From assembly GCA_025936955.1 (NCBI GenBank), contig JAICSL010000072.1, positions 1 to 7,715 of the forward strand: a stretch of 7,715 nucleotides of DNA, in the 5' to 3' direction. A program made the translations under genes and the position numbers. This DNA comes from Nitrososphaeraceae archaeon. GTDB lineage: Archaea > Thermoproteota > Nitrososphaeria > Nitrososphaerales > Nitrososphaeraceae. The notes under the pieces are model-generated. The model was not told where the DNA came from, did not search any database, and saw only the letters and a program-made list of their open reading frames with translations. Positions 1 through 5,733 of this stretch are shown here, one piece after another. Positions within the stretch are counted from its first letter, which is position 1, and every line of letters begins with the position of its first letter.

Positions 1-213
1 GAATAGAGATAGATCTTTTTTAGATTCTTTGAATTGAGGTTAGTAAATATCACCTTATTTTTACAATAAAATCGGACGTTAATAATGGATAGTAAGGCTA
101 GGTCACAGTCTTTGTTTGAACGTTTGTTTTCGACAATTTCAAAACTACTTGAAATAAAGTTAAACTATTACTATTTTGTACCGATAAGTTAACAAATATC
201 TCTCACATCTATC

Positions 214-219
214 GAGGTG
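214..219 (+). promoter_or_regulatory. Shine-Dalgarno-like GAGGTG touching the mpgP start
   Basis: GAGGTG directly abuts the ATG at 220, and its own GTG (217-219) is an in-frame alternative start two codons' reach away. This is the only clear purine-rich ribosome-binding motif seen before a start in this window. The zero spacing is tighter than usual, so either the motif is fortuitous or translation starts a little differently. An A/T-rich stretch at about 159-172 could be the TATA box and would give a short leader; that is inference. Confidence 0.35.
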
Positions 220-1031
220 ATGAGGCATAAAGTAATCTTCACTGACATAGATGGTACTCTAATTGGTTTAAACAATGACATGTACGATGAAATGAAGGAG
301 ATAATTCGCATATTAAAAAAAAAAAGATTCCGCTTATACTTTGTTCGGCGAAAACCAAAAGCGAACAAAAGAAAATAAGAGAAGATTTAGGAATAACCGA
401 TCCATTTATTGTAGAAAATGGAGGTGCCATTTTATTTGACAGAGATTATTTTAATGTTTCAGACAAGATGTACGAAATTCATTATAATAACGATATTAAA
501 ATAATAAAACTTGGGAAATCTACAAAAGAAGTTAGAGCAAAACTCGAATACATCAGAAAAAGATTCAAACTACAGTTCAAAGGTACAGCCGATTTGTCGT
601 TACAAGAGATCTGCGAAATATCTGGTCTGCCACTAGAGTATGCAGCAAGAATGGTTCAAAGAGAATATGGAGAGACAATCTTACAAATAGAAAAAAGAGA
701 TATGGCCAAATTTGTTCAGATATCAAAGAAGGTTGGGCTAAACTTAATTCATGGAGGACGATTCTTTGATGTTACTATAGGCAATGACAAGGGCCATGCA
801 GTCCAAATAGTGATGGACCTTTTCAAAAGAAAATATGGAGCAGATATTGTATTTTTTGGCCTAGGCGATAGCGAAAATGATATTTCAATGTTAAATTTAA
901 TGGATCAGCCTATACTGGTCCAAAGAAATGATAATACATGGTTGAATTTTAAAATAAAAAATGTTATAAAGGTTCAAGGTATAGGTCCTATAGGCTGGAT
1001 GAACGGTTTTAAAATTATCGACTCAAGATAG
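220..1031 (+). CDS. mpgP: Mannosyl-3-phosphoglycerate phosphatase, frame broken by one base at a poly-A run
   Basis: A HAD-superfamily (type IIB) phosphatase. It should dephosphorylate mannosyl-3-phosphoglycerate to mannosylglycerate, a cytoplasmic compatible solute. The frame from ATG 220 gives HAD motif I (DIDGTL, residues 9-14) and then stops at TAA 376-378 after 52 codons. Adding one A to the 11-A run at 315-325 joins it to the second frame, giving a 270-residue protein of normal family length. That continuous reading passes through a VENGGA segment, an EYAARMVQREYGE segment, GGRFFDVTIGNDKGHAV (motif III lysine near 191) and GLGDSENDISML (motif IV acidic residues near 216-221). Coding quality continues on both sides of the break, so this is a sequencing error, slippage site or very recent mutation rather than an old pseudogene. 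The partner synthase mpgS is not in the window. Glucosyl-3-phosphoglycerate is a less likely substrate. Confidence 0.85.
315..325 (+). repeat. A11 homopolymer at the mpgP frameshift
   Basis: Eleven consecutive A residues end the codon series ATA TTA AAA AAA AAA AGA. The downstream conserved frame needs AAG ATT here, so twelve A residues (or a -1 shift, or a transcript with one added A) restore the full protein. Runs of this kind are prone to sequencing error, replication slippage and RNA-polymerase slippage. Confidence 0.9.
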
Positions 1032-1250
1032 TGTATCTCGAAATATTATGTACGCCTATGAGTGAGAATTGACAATACACAATTCACGAGTATAATGAGA
1101 TTAATCAATGTAAAATTATTTGTTATTACTATGAGTAATTGCCTATAATTTAATAGGATGACTCTAATAAATCTTTAGTATTAACTTAATAGCACATAAT
1201 ATTATGCCAATCAATCAGTAGTATTAGGTATATTCAAAAAAAGAGACAGA

Positions 1251-1259
1251 GATATATTT
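1251..1259 (+). promoter_or_regulatory. TATA box of the initiator tRNA gene
   Basis: GATATATTT is centred about 26 nt before the first base of the tRNA at 1281, the normal spacing from an archaeal TATA box to the transcription start. Purine-rich sequence just upstream (AAAAAAAGAGACAGA) may act as the TFB-recognition region; this is weaker. Confidence 0.6.
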
Positions 1260-1299
1260 CCCTTGTACAAAACAGGAGTCAGCGGGGTGGGGAAGCCAG

Positions 1300-1317
1300 A
1301 TCTCTAAGAGAGGTTAT
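1300..1317 (+). other. 18-nt tRNA intron in the D-loop, between G18 and G19
   Basis: The predicted BHB has a central helix of AGCC (1294-1297) with GGTT (1312-1315, one G-U pair). The two 3-nt bulges are AG|A and AT|G, and the intron hairpin is TCTC (1301-1304) with GAGA (1308-1311) around a 3-nt loop. Cutting after the second base of each bulge, as the archaeal splicing endonuclease does, removes 18 nt and places G1299 next to G1318. This restores the invariant GG of the D-loop. The exon-exon outer helix is poor, so this is a relaxed BHB. Confidence 0.75.
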
Positions 1318-1352
1318 GTAATCCCGGCGGGCTCATAACCCGCAGAGCGGTT

Positions 1353-1380
1353 TCCATACTCCCAAAGGGTATGGCCGCAG
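1353..1380 (+). other. 28-nt tRNA intron in the T-stem, position 52/53
   Basis: The predicted BHB has a central helix of GCGG (1347-1350) with CCGC (1375-1378). The bulges are TT|T and AG|G, and the intron hairpin is CCATAC (1354-1359) with GTATGG (1369-1374). Removing it by the usual cutting rule gives exactly the T-stem GGTTG that pairs with CAACC (1389-1393). The splice sites inferred from BHB geometry and those inferred from restoring the T-stem agree independently. Confidence 0.85.
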
Positions 1381-1531
1381 GTTCAAATCAACCCCCCGCT
1401 ATTCGTATTTTGTAAATTGCTTGCTAATAATCCATGATAAGTGGTTATCATCATCTCGAAGAGACAGATTTCGAAAAGATATAAATAATAACTTTAAATT
1501 TTCTTACTTTAAGAATACAACACCATAGATA

Positions 1532-2887
1532 TCATTCATTTCTAGAAAAAAACCACGTATGAGATATTTCATCCTTAAGTGCAAAATATGTCTTTTCGAT
1601 TCCATATCTATGCATAGGCTTAGTCAAGTGTCTGCGAGATTTTGGTGTGGGAATGTAGAGTCCAGTCTTAAGATTTCTATTCTTCAATACAGCGATTTTT
1701 GAGCCTATTTCTTTATGTTTACATTTAGGGCACTGAAAACCCTTATTTCTGCCCTCGGACTTCATTCGTTTATTACAGAACTTGCATAAAGGATTGACCA
1801 CATCATATGCATTATTCAGTTCTAAAACATGAAGATATTCTATATTTAAGATCCGAGGAAATATTGATGTCGCTTTTCGAACACCATATCCAATTCTTAT
1901 AGAATCGCCAACTTGCAGAAGCGAGGCAATATTCGTCAAACCGGTTGGCTCATACACACCGGCAGGATAAATGATTCCTGTTGAGTCTTGTACTGCGAAT
2001 AATACGTGACCTCCATGGATAGAATAAGGCTTTAGGTTAATTTTGCAATTGAGATATCCAGCCATAAACGGTTTTATTTTTGATAACTTAAACTCATTTT
2101 GCAAATGCATGTTAGTACCTTGGTTAGACCGAAAGACCATATATCCATCTAATTTTTCTTCTATATGTAACATTTCTAGATACGAGACAATCACTTGAGG
2201 TTTTTCACCTCTTATTCCACAGAAGATTGGATCAGAACCGTGCGGAGCAATTAATACACGTTGATGATAATGATCATAATTATTGAAGGTATGAGGGTAT
2301 GTATATTTGTCATATTCAATCACTCTTGGTACATTTAGTATTCTTTTGGTACCATAGTTTTCTGGCCTCCGATAGGCTATTACTTCAAACGTATAATCCT
2401 TGTCCAACAAACAACCAATTGCACCCAGTGAACCCACTAGGCCTTGCCCATTTCCAAAAGTGAAATACTGAATACAGTTTTCCTTTGCTATCTTTTCAGC
2501 TTTTTCACGACTTAAAATATCAAACATTGCTGCCCTGCTAAACCTTTTTATACCTTGGGGAATCTGATCTCCAGAAAAAAAAGCAACTGTTGGATTTGCG
2601 CCTTCATTTATAGCAGATCCGACTTCTATACTTTGCTTTATGTAATATATTATTCTCTCGTGGTTTTTTGCTTTTATCCTTAGACAAACTGCACCATTAC
2701 CTCGTGTCTTCCATGGAATATTTGGGTTTAATCTAATTAGAAGTGGATAATCAATAAACTCTACACTAGGTTCCTTTAACAGATAACCTGTAATCTTGAA
2801 CGCTAAATGAGTGGTACACCTGCCTACTCTGGAATCAGTATCATCGAAACCTATATGGAGAAATTCATCACTAACAGTATTTATCAT
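1532..2887 (-). CDS. tiaS: tRNA(Ile2) 2-agmatinylcytidine synthetase TiaS
   Basis: TiaS attaches agmatine to C34 of tRNA-Ile2 (CAU) using ATP, so that this tRNA reads AUA as isoleucine instead of AUG. It is the archaeal counterpart of bacterial TilS and is essentially restricted to Archaea. The 451-residue length is normal for the family. Visible parts are HIGFDDTDS (11-19), the conserved RLNPNIPWKTRGNG block (52-65), a glycine-rich GNGQGLVGSLGA segment (145-156), RSNQGTN (253-259), an OB-fold-like region (about 285-350), and a C-terminal zinc ribbon with cysteines 368, 371, 386 and 389. All expected domains are present without truncation. The ATG at 2887 has no Shine-Dalgarno motif. A TATA-like element about 39 nt upstream fits a very short leader. 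The gene stands alone and converges on the initiator tRNA. Confidence 0.95.
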   Translation of the reverse strand: MINTVSDEFLHIGFDDTDSRVGRCTTHLAFKITGYLLKEPSVEFIDYPLLIRLNPNIPWKTRGNGAVCLRIKAKNHERIIYYIKQSIEVGSAINEGANPTVAFFSGDQIPQGIKRFSRAAMFDILSREKAEKIAKENCIQYFTFGNGQGLVGSLGAIGCLLDKDYTFEVIAYRRPENYGTKRILNVPRVIEYDKYTYPHTFNNYDHYHQRVLIAPHGSDPIFCGIRGEKPQVIVSYLEMLHIEEKLDGYMVFRSNQGTNMHLQNEFKLSKIKPFMAGYLNCKINLKPYSIHGGHVLFAVQDSTGIIYPAGVYEPTGLTNIASLLQVGDSIRIGYGVRKATSIFPRILNIEYLHVLELNNAYDVVNPLCKFCNKRMKSEGRNKGFQCPKCKHKEIGSKIAVLKNRNLKTGLYIPTPKSRRHLTKPMHRYGIEKTYFALKDEISHTWFFSRNE

Positions 2888-2920
2888 GTTGTTTGTTTAA
2901 ATTGTAAAAACTTTCAAAAT

Positions 2921-2932
2921 ATTAAATATATA
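2921..2932 (-). promoter_or_regulatory. Probable TATA box of tiaS
   Basis: On the minus strand this reads TATATATTTAAT, centred about 39 nt before the tiaS ATG. It would place the transcription start about 10-13 nt before the start codon, a short leader typical of these archaea. Confidence 0.45.
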
Positions 2933-3141
2933 GGAGATCTGATTTCATAAGTTTGTCTTAAGTCATCTGTCATTACATGTATCATCCAGTCTTCAGTTTT
3001 CAAAAAAAGAATACTTAATAGTACTTCTGTTTGTACAGCCTAGGCAAGCATCTAATAAGAAAAGGCATCTTCCTACAATAATGAGAAAACAGAATCAAAG
3101 ACTCTATTGCTATTAACTTAGCTAGAAATAGAATGAAACCA

Positions 3142-3151
3142 TTTAGATATT
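3142..3151 (+). promoter_or_regulatory. Probable TATA box of the 136-residue gene
   Basis: TTTAGATATT is centred about 27 nt before the ATG at 3173. This fits a leaderless transcript starting at the start codon; no Shine-Dalgarno motif precedes that ATG. Confidence 0.4.
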
Positions 3152-3172
3152 TGAAGGCACAATATTAATTGA

Positions 3173-3583
3173 ATGACAATAGATTATGAATTTCTTTATG
3201 AATTTAGTAAAAATGTATTGAAGTTGGACAGATCTATTAGATGGCTGGGCATTGCTAATAAATTTGGTGTTCTTCTCAATGTTGAGTATAGAGAAGGATT
3301 AAAATCTCTTTTGACTGAAGAAGAAAACGAGGAATATGCATCGACTACAATAGCTAGGCATAAAACTAGGATGAAATTTGAATCACAGATAGGTAAGTTA
3401 ACTTATGCATTTGGTAGATATCAAAGGTTAAATAGGGCTACCATCCCAATTAATGTTGATTACTATCTACTCATCTCATTAGATACCGAAGAAAAGAAAT
3501 TTGACGAAATAATAATGGAAAAAATAATCCCACTTATAGAACTGGAGAAACACAGGTTCGCAGTTTTACAGGACACCAAATAA
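3173..3583 (+). CDS. Conserved-looking hypothetical protein, 136 residues
   Basis: I do not recognise a biochemical function. The protein is soluble, rich in charged residues, with no signal peptide, membrane segment or cysteine pairs. The N-terminal half contains a helix-like opening, then IRWLGIANKFGVLLNVEYREG (about 22-42), then a charged LLTEEENEEYA helix. The second half has RHKTRMKFESQIGKLTYAFGRYQRLNRATIPI and a strand YYLLISLDTEE, ending in the helix IIMEKIIPLIELEKH. The strand-helix alternation would fit a small sensory or profilin/roadblock-like alpha-beta fold, but that is speculation. From memory it resembles a family of thaumarchaeal proteins of unknown function (possibly the one called DUF6659); I could not check this. 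It is probably leaderless and monocistronic, with tiaS divergent 285 nt upstream. Confidence 0.8.
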   Translation: MTIDYEFLYEFSKNVLKLDRSIRWLGIANKFGVLLNVEYREGLKSLLTEEENEEYASTTIARHKTRMKFESQIGKLTYAFGRYQRLNRATIPINVDYYLLISLDTEEKKFDEIIMEKIIPLIELEKHRFAVLQDTK

Positions 3584-3963
3584 AAGGATATGATCTACGA
3601 TGATCTGATGACAATGTTTCTGTGAGATTCAAAAAGTAAAGATTATCATTATCATATAGGCCAGAGTAATCCGAATGCTTATCAATATTAATTGTATGCA
3701 TCTTCTTCTGAAGTGTTGCATGTACAGAAGGTTTTGTATCAAATGAATTGCAATAAGGAAAGCAAAAGTTCGATAATGGCGAAATCTAAAGTTCAAACTC
3801 ACGAGTGAATAACTACATCCCCATAGATCTTAACAAGATAACATTGAGTAAGTTCGCTATACGAGCAGAATATGATCAAATGTAACGGCTACAGATATTA
3901 TCGTTATCTTTTTTTGTCTTGTCGAATTTATTGTTATAGGTGGAACCGTTAAGTTTGTGTAGA
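3584..3963. other. Long spacer before tRNA-Leu, no convincing gene
   Basis: Stops are frequent in all frames, and only micro-ORFs of about 30 codons or fewer occur (for example 3675-3746 on the plus strand), none with a recognisable product. Two near-identical 12-mers, ATTATCATTATC (3642-3653) and ATTATCGTTATC (3897-3908), lie about 250 nt apart. The second runs directly into a T7 tract (3909-3915), which could act as a U-rich archaeal terminator for a plus-strand transcript, but no transcript is evident. Confidence 0.5.
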
Positions 3964-3970
3964 TTATATA
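3964..3970 (+). promoter_or_regulatory. TATA box of tRNA-Leu
   Basis: TTATATA is centred 30 nt before the first base of the tRNA at 3997. This is the right distance for an archaeal promoter with a leader of a few nucleotides. Confidence 0.65.
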
Positions 3971-4029
3971 GTGCAATTGATCAAGATCTAATCAGTGCGG
4001 GGGTTGCCAAGCCTGGTCAACGGCGTGAG

Positions 4030-4058
4030 ATCAGAGTAATAATTATTCCTGACATGAC
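4030..4058 (+). other. 29-nt tRNA intron in the anticodon stem, position 30/31
   Basis: The predicted BHB has a central helix of CGTG (4024-4027) with CATG (4053-4056, one G-U pair). The bulges are AG|A and AC|G, and the intron hairpin begins with TCAG (4031-4034) paired to CTGA (4049-4052). Removing it puts G4059 at position 31, opposite C39, completing a 5-bp anticodon stem. Confidence 0.8.
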
Positions 4059-4065
4059 GCTCAGA

Positions 4066-4087
4066 TGCATATACAATTGATGGGGCC
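4066..4087 (+). other. 22-nt tRNA intron near position 37/38
   Basis: This piece is needed to bring the loop CTCAGA next to A38 and the stem strand CCTCA (4089-4093). Cutting GA|T and CC|A fits the standard 37/38 position. The central helix CTCA (4060-4063) with GGGG (4082-4085) has a G-U pair and one mismatch, and the intron hairpin is weak. The boundaries could therefore move by a base or so. Confidence 0.6.
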
Positions 4088-4135
4088 ACCTCATCTCTTA
4101 GGGGTTCATGGGTTCAAATCCCATCCCCCGCACCA

Positions 4136-4492
4136 CGTTTAGTGTTTCGGCATTTTGAAGAATTACTGTTTTAATAGATTCTTACTCTAAATTACATAAA
4201 GGAATGGGAGAAAAGAATAGCAAAATTAACCTAGAAACAACTTTTGGGAAATGCCGTAAAGCGAATAATAGAAATCAATATAAAATCTAGAGCTCCCAGT
4301 GCAAGAAGAAGAAACACGAAACTATTCAAAATATACCCACGACAATAACAAAGATAAATAAAATATTAAAAGACCAGATGAGTGAAAATGAATAGAAAGC
4401 ATGGATCATTCAACTTACAACAACAATTTATATATGCAAAAAGATATTGCAGGTAACAAATAATATCGATTTTTACAGGATTTAGTATTAAA
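4136..4492. other. Spacer between tRNA-Leu and the ABC ATPase, no convincing gene
   Basis: The only plus-strand candidate is a 28-codon ORF (4204-4290, MGEKNSKINLETTF...), with TTTTAATAG about 29 nt upstream. It has no recognisable family and could be chance. An 8-bp inverted repeat, CGGCATTT (4148-4155) and AAATGCCG (4249-4256), encloses about 94 nt including the start of that ORF. On the minus strand, short T-runs near 4437-4442 lie just beyond the ABC gene stop and could end its transcript. No permease gene is present here. Confidence 0.45.
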
Positions 4493-5461
4493 TTATGTGT
4501 TAGGATCTGCAATAGCGTCATTATCATCTACTTCGTCATCACTATGTACCAATGAGATAAACACATCATCCAATGTTATTGGGGCTACAGCAAAGGTAAG
4601 TTTTTTCTTTACTGCAAATTCTGTTAATTCCCTGGCAGCAGATTCAAAAGTAAATACTCGTATAGAGCTTTTTCCTGTGTCGATTACTGAACCGTATGAT
4701 TTGAGCATGTCTATATCAATTCTATCCTTTGCAATATCCACTTTGATATTTTGAGGAATGACTTTTCTCAAATCATCAATTGTTCCTTGCGCAATTTTTC
4801 GACCTTTGTCTATTATTGCAATACGGTCCGAAAGCATTTCAGCTTCATCCATATAATGTGTAGTCAATAATATTGATCTACCAGCTTGCTTCCAATCTCT
4901 GATTGCTGACCAAACCTGCCGTCTGGAAACAGGGTCTAATCCTATCGTGGGCTCATCTAAAAATAGCAGCTGAGCATCAGTAGCCATAGCCATTGCAACC
5001 AGAACTTTTTGTTTCATCCCTCCTGATAAGTTCATAGCAAGTCTATCTTTTGTTTCATAAAGTTCTAGTTTATTTAAAATCTGTTCAGTCTTTTCTCTTG
5101 CCATATTCTTACCTTCGCCACGGATTTGTAACCAATTGTAAACATGATCCCATGGAGTAAGTGCTCTTAATGGGCGACCCTCTTGTGGAACTATAGAAAT
5201 TACACTTCTTACTTTTCCTGGCTCCCGTATTATATCATGACCAAAAACTAGTATGGTTCCACTAGTAGGCATCAATTGTGTAGCACATATACGTACAAAA
5301 GTAGTCTTTCCTGCACCATTTCTGCCAAGAAGTGTAAATATTTCTCCCAGTTCTAGATTTAGTGAGAAGGAGCTCAAGGCGGCAAAGTTTGAATTCTTGT
5401 AGACCTTTGAAACATCTCTTGCCTCTATTGCCAGCATATCTGCCATATCTTGCAATAACAT
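4493..5461 (-). CDS. ABC transporter ATP-binding protein, ABC-2/DrrA type, no adjacent permease
   Basis: This is the ATPase subunit of an ABC exporter at the cytoplasmic face of the membrane. The 322 residues include Walker A GRNGAGKTT (46-54), Q-loop Gln93, signature LSGGMKQ (145-151), Walker B LLFLDE (165-170) followed by the D-loop GLD, and H-loop His202 (LTTHYMDEAE). The C-terminal region ends in ITLDDVFISL, typical of the DrrA/NodI/CcmA branch that works with ABC-2 permeases in drug, lipid or polysaccharide export. The last 15 residues are strongly acidic. All catalytic motifs are intact. The first ATG (5461) is favoured because a TATA-like element lies about 29 nt upstream, fitting a leaderless message; Met6 or Met9 are alternatives. 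The permease is missing on both sides, so the substrate cannot be inferred. Confidence 0.92.
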   Translation of the reverse strand: MLLQDMADMLAIEARDVSKVYKNSNFAALSSFSLNLELGEIFTLLGRNGAGKTTFVRICATQLMPTSGTILVFGHDIIREPGKVRSVISIVPQEGRPLRALTPWDHVYNWLQIRGEGKNMAREKTEQILNKLELYETKDRLAMNLSGGMKQKVLVAMAMATDAQLLFLDEPTIGLDPVSRRQVWSAIRDWKQAGRSILLTTHYMDEAEMLSDRIAIIDKGRKIAQGTIDDLRKVIPQNIKVDIAKDRIDIDMLKSYGSVIDTGKSSIRVFTFESAARELTEFAVKKKLTFAVAPITLDDVFISLVHSDDEVDDNDAIADPNT

Positions 5462-5486
5462 ATTTTATATTAGATTATAATAGATC

Positions 5487-5494
5487 TTATATTA
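5487..5494 (-). promoter_or_regulatory. Possible TATA box of the ABC ATPase gene
   Basis: On the minus strand this reads TAATATAA, centred about 29 nt before the ATG at 5461, as for a leaderless transcript. The whole region is A/T-rich, so the choice is not certain. A stronger TATATATA at 5540-5548 is an alternative with a longer leader. Confidence 0.35.
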
Positions 5495-5537
5495 TTCACT
5501 TAACGACATCTAAACCTTCATATAAAGTTGGAAGTGG

Positions 5538-5548
5538 TATTATATATA
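5538..5548. promoter_or_regulatory. Strong TATA-like element in the ABC-dnaJ spacer, direction unclear
   Basis: TATTATATATA is nearly palindromic. On the minus strand it could serve the ABC gene with a leader of roughly 55 nt. On the plus strand it would start a transcript near 5570 running towards the 3' end of dnaJ as antisense. The 20-codon plus-strand ORF at 5577-5636 follows at a leaderless-like distance but has no recognisable content. Confidence 0.3.
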
Positions 5549-5733
5549 CTCAGAAAGAGTATAATGCAATACAGATATGGAAAAGGCGCTAAAAGAATGC
5601 TTATTACATTCTCAAATAAATAGTTTTAAGAGATGAGCTGTTCTGGGTGGATAGATAATAATACAAAAGAAGAGTTATCAGAAGGCTCGAAATTTATGGT
5701 CTACATAGTTTTAAAGATTTTAGCTTTATCTGT

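Larger units (their letters stand above)
1281..1401 (+). tRNA. Initiator tRNA-Met (CAU) with two introns
   Basis: The acceptor stem is AGCGGGG (1281-1287) with CCCCGCT (1394-1400) and discriminator A1401; CCA is not encoded. The anticodon arm is GCGGG / CTCATAA / CCCGC with CAT at 1334-1336. Initiator identity rests on the A1-U72 pair, the three G-C pairs at the base of the anticodon loop, and close resemblance to known archaeal initiator tRNAs. As it stands the D-loop is too long, and the T-stem does not form because GCAGG faces CAACC. Removing 1300-1317 and 1353-1380 gives a D-loop with adjacent G18-G19, a perfect T-stem GGTTG / TTCAAAT / CAACC, a 5-nt variable region ending in C48, and a 75-nt mature body. 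It lies 130 nt from the 3' end of convergent tiaS. It is not the TiaS substrate tRNA-Ile2, which shares only the CAU anticodon. Confidence 0.9.
3997..4135 (+). tRNA. tRNA-Leu (CAG) with two introns
   Basis: The acceptor stem is GCGGGGG (3997-4003) with CCCCCGC (4125-4131), then discriminator A4132 and an encoded CCA (4133-4135). The D-arm GCC...CCTGGTCAA...GGC, a long class II variable arm (4094-4107) and the T-arm ATGGG / TTCAAAT / CCCAT (4108-4124) match archaeal tRNA-Leu. The anticodon arm is interrupted. Removing 4030-4058 and 4066-4087 gives the stem TGAGG / CCTCA and the loop CTCAGAA with anticodon CAG at 4062-4064, U33 in place, and an 85-nt body before CCA. That is the same length as the archaeal tRNA-Leu I compared from memory. 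Without splicing no normal anticodon stem-loop can be drawn. The Leu identity and the first intron are firm; the exact limits of the second intron are less so. Confidence 0.88.

Noticed and set aside
85..192. 35-codon plus-strand ORF upstream of mpgP (MDSKARSQSLFERLF...)
   Set aside because: It has no recognisable family, no ribosome-binding motif and no clear promoter spacing; a length this short is expected by chance.
217..300. Possible C/D box sRNA (GTGATGA at 217, CTGA at 241)
   Set aside because: The region is the start of mpgP coding sequence, and no matching C' and D boxes follow at the right spacing.
1281..1401. Reading the CAU tRNA as tRNA-Ile2, the TiaS substrate, because of the adjacent tiaS
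   Set aside because: The A1-U72 pair, the G-C-rich anticodon stem next to the loop and the overall match to archaeal initiators make it tRNA-iMet.
3600..3660. Possible C/D box sRNA around TGATGA at 3606
   Set aside because: The base before the box is C rather than a purine, and no good CTGA box follows.
4030..4036. Alternative tRNA-Leu anticodon loop ATCAGAG, with CAG at 4032-4034
   Set aside because: It leaves no room for position 26, gives a stem with a G-U end pair, and the remaining sequence forms no good BHB. The loop at 4060-4065 with an intron at 30/31 fits all the rules better.
3997..4260. tRNA-Leu 3' end as an integration (att) site
   Set aside because: No second copy of the tRNA 3' end and no integrase gene are present in the window.
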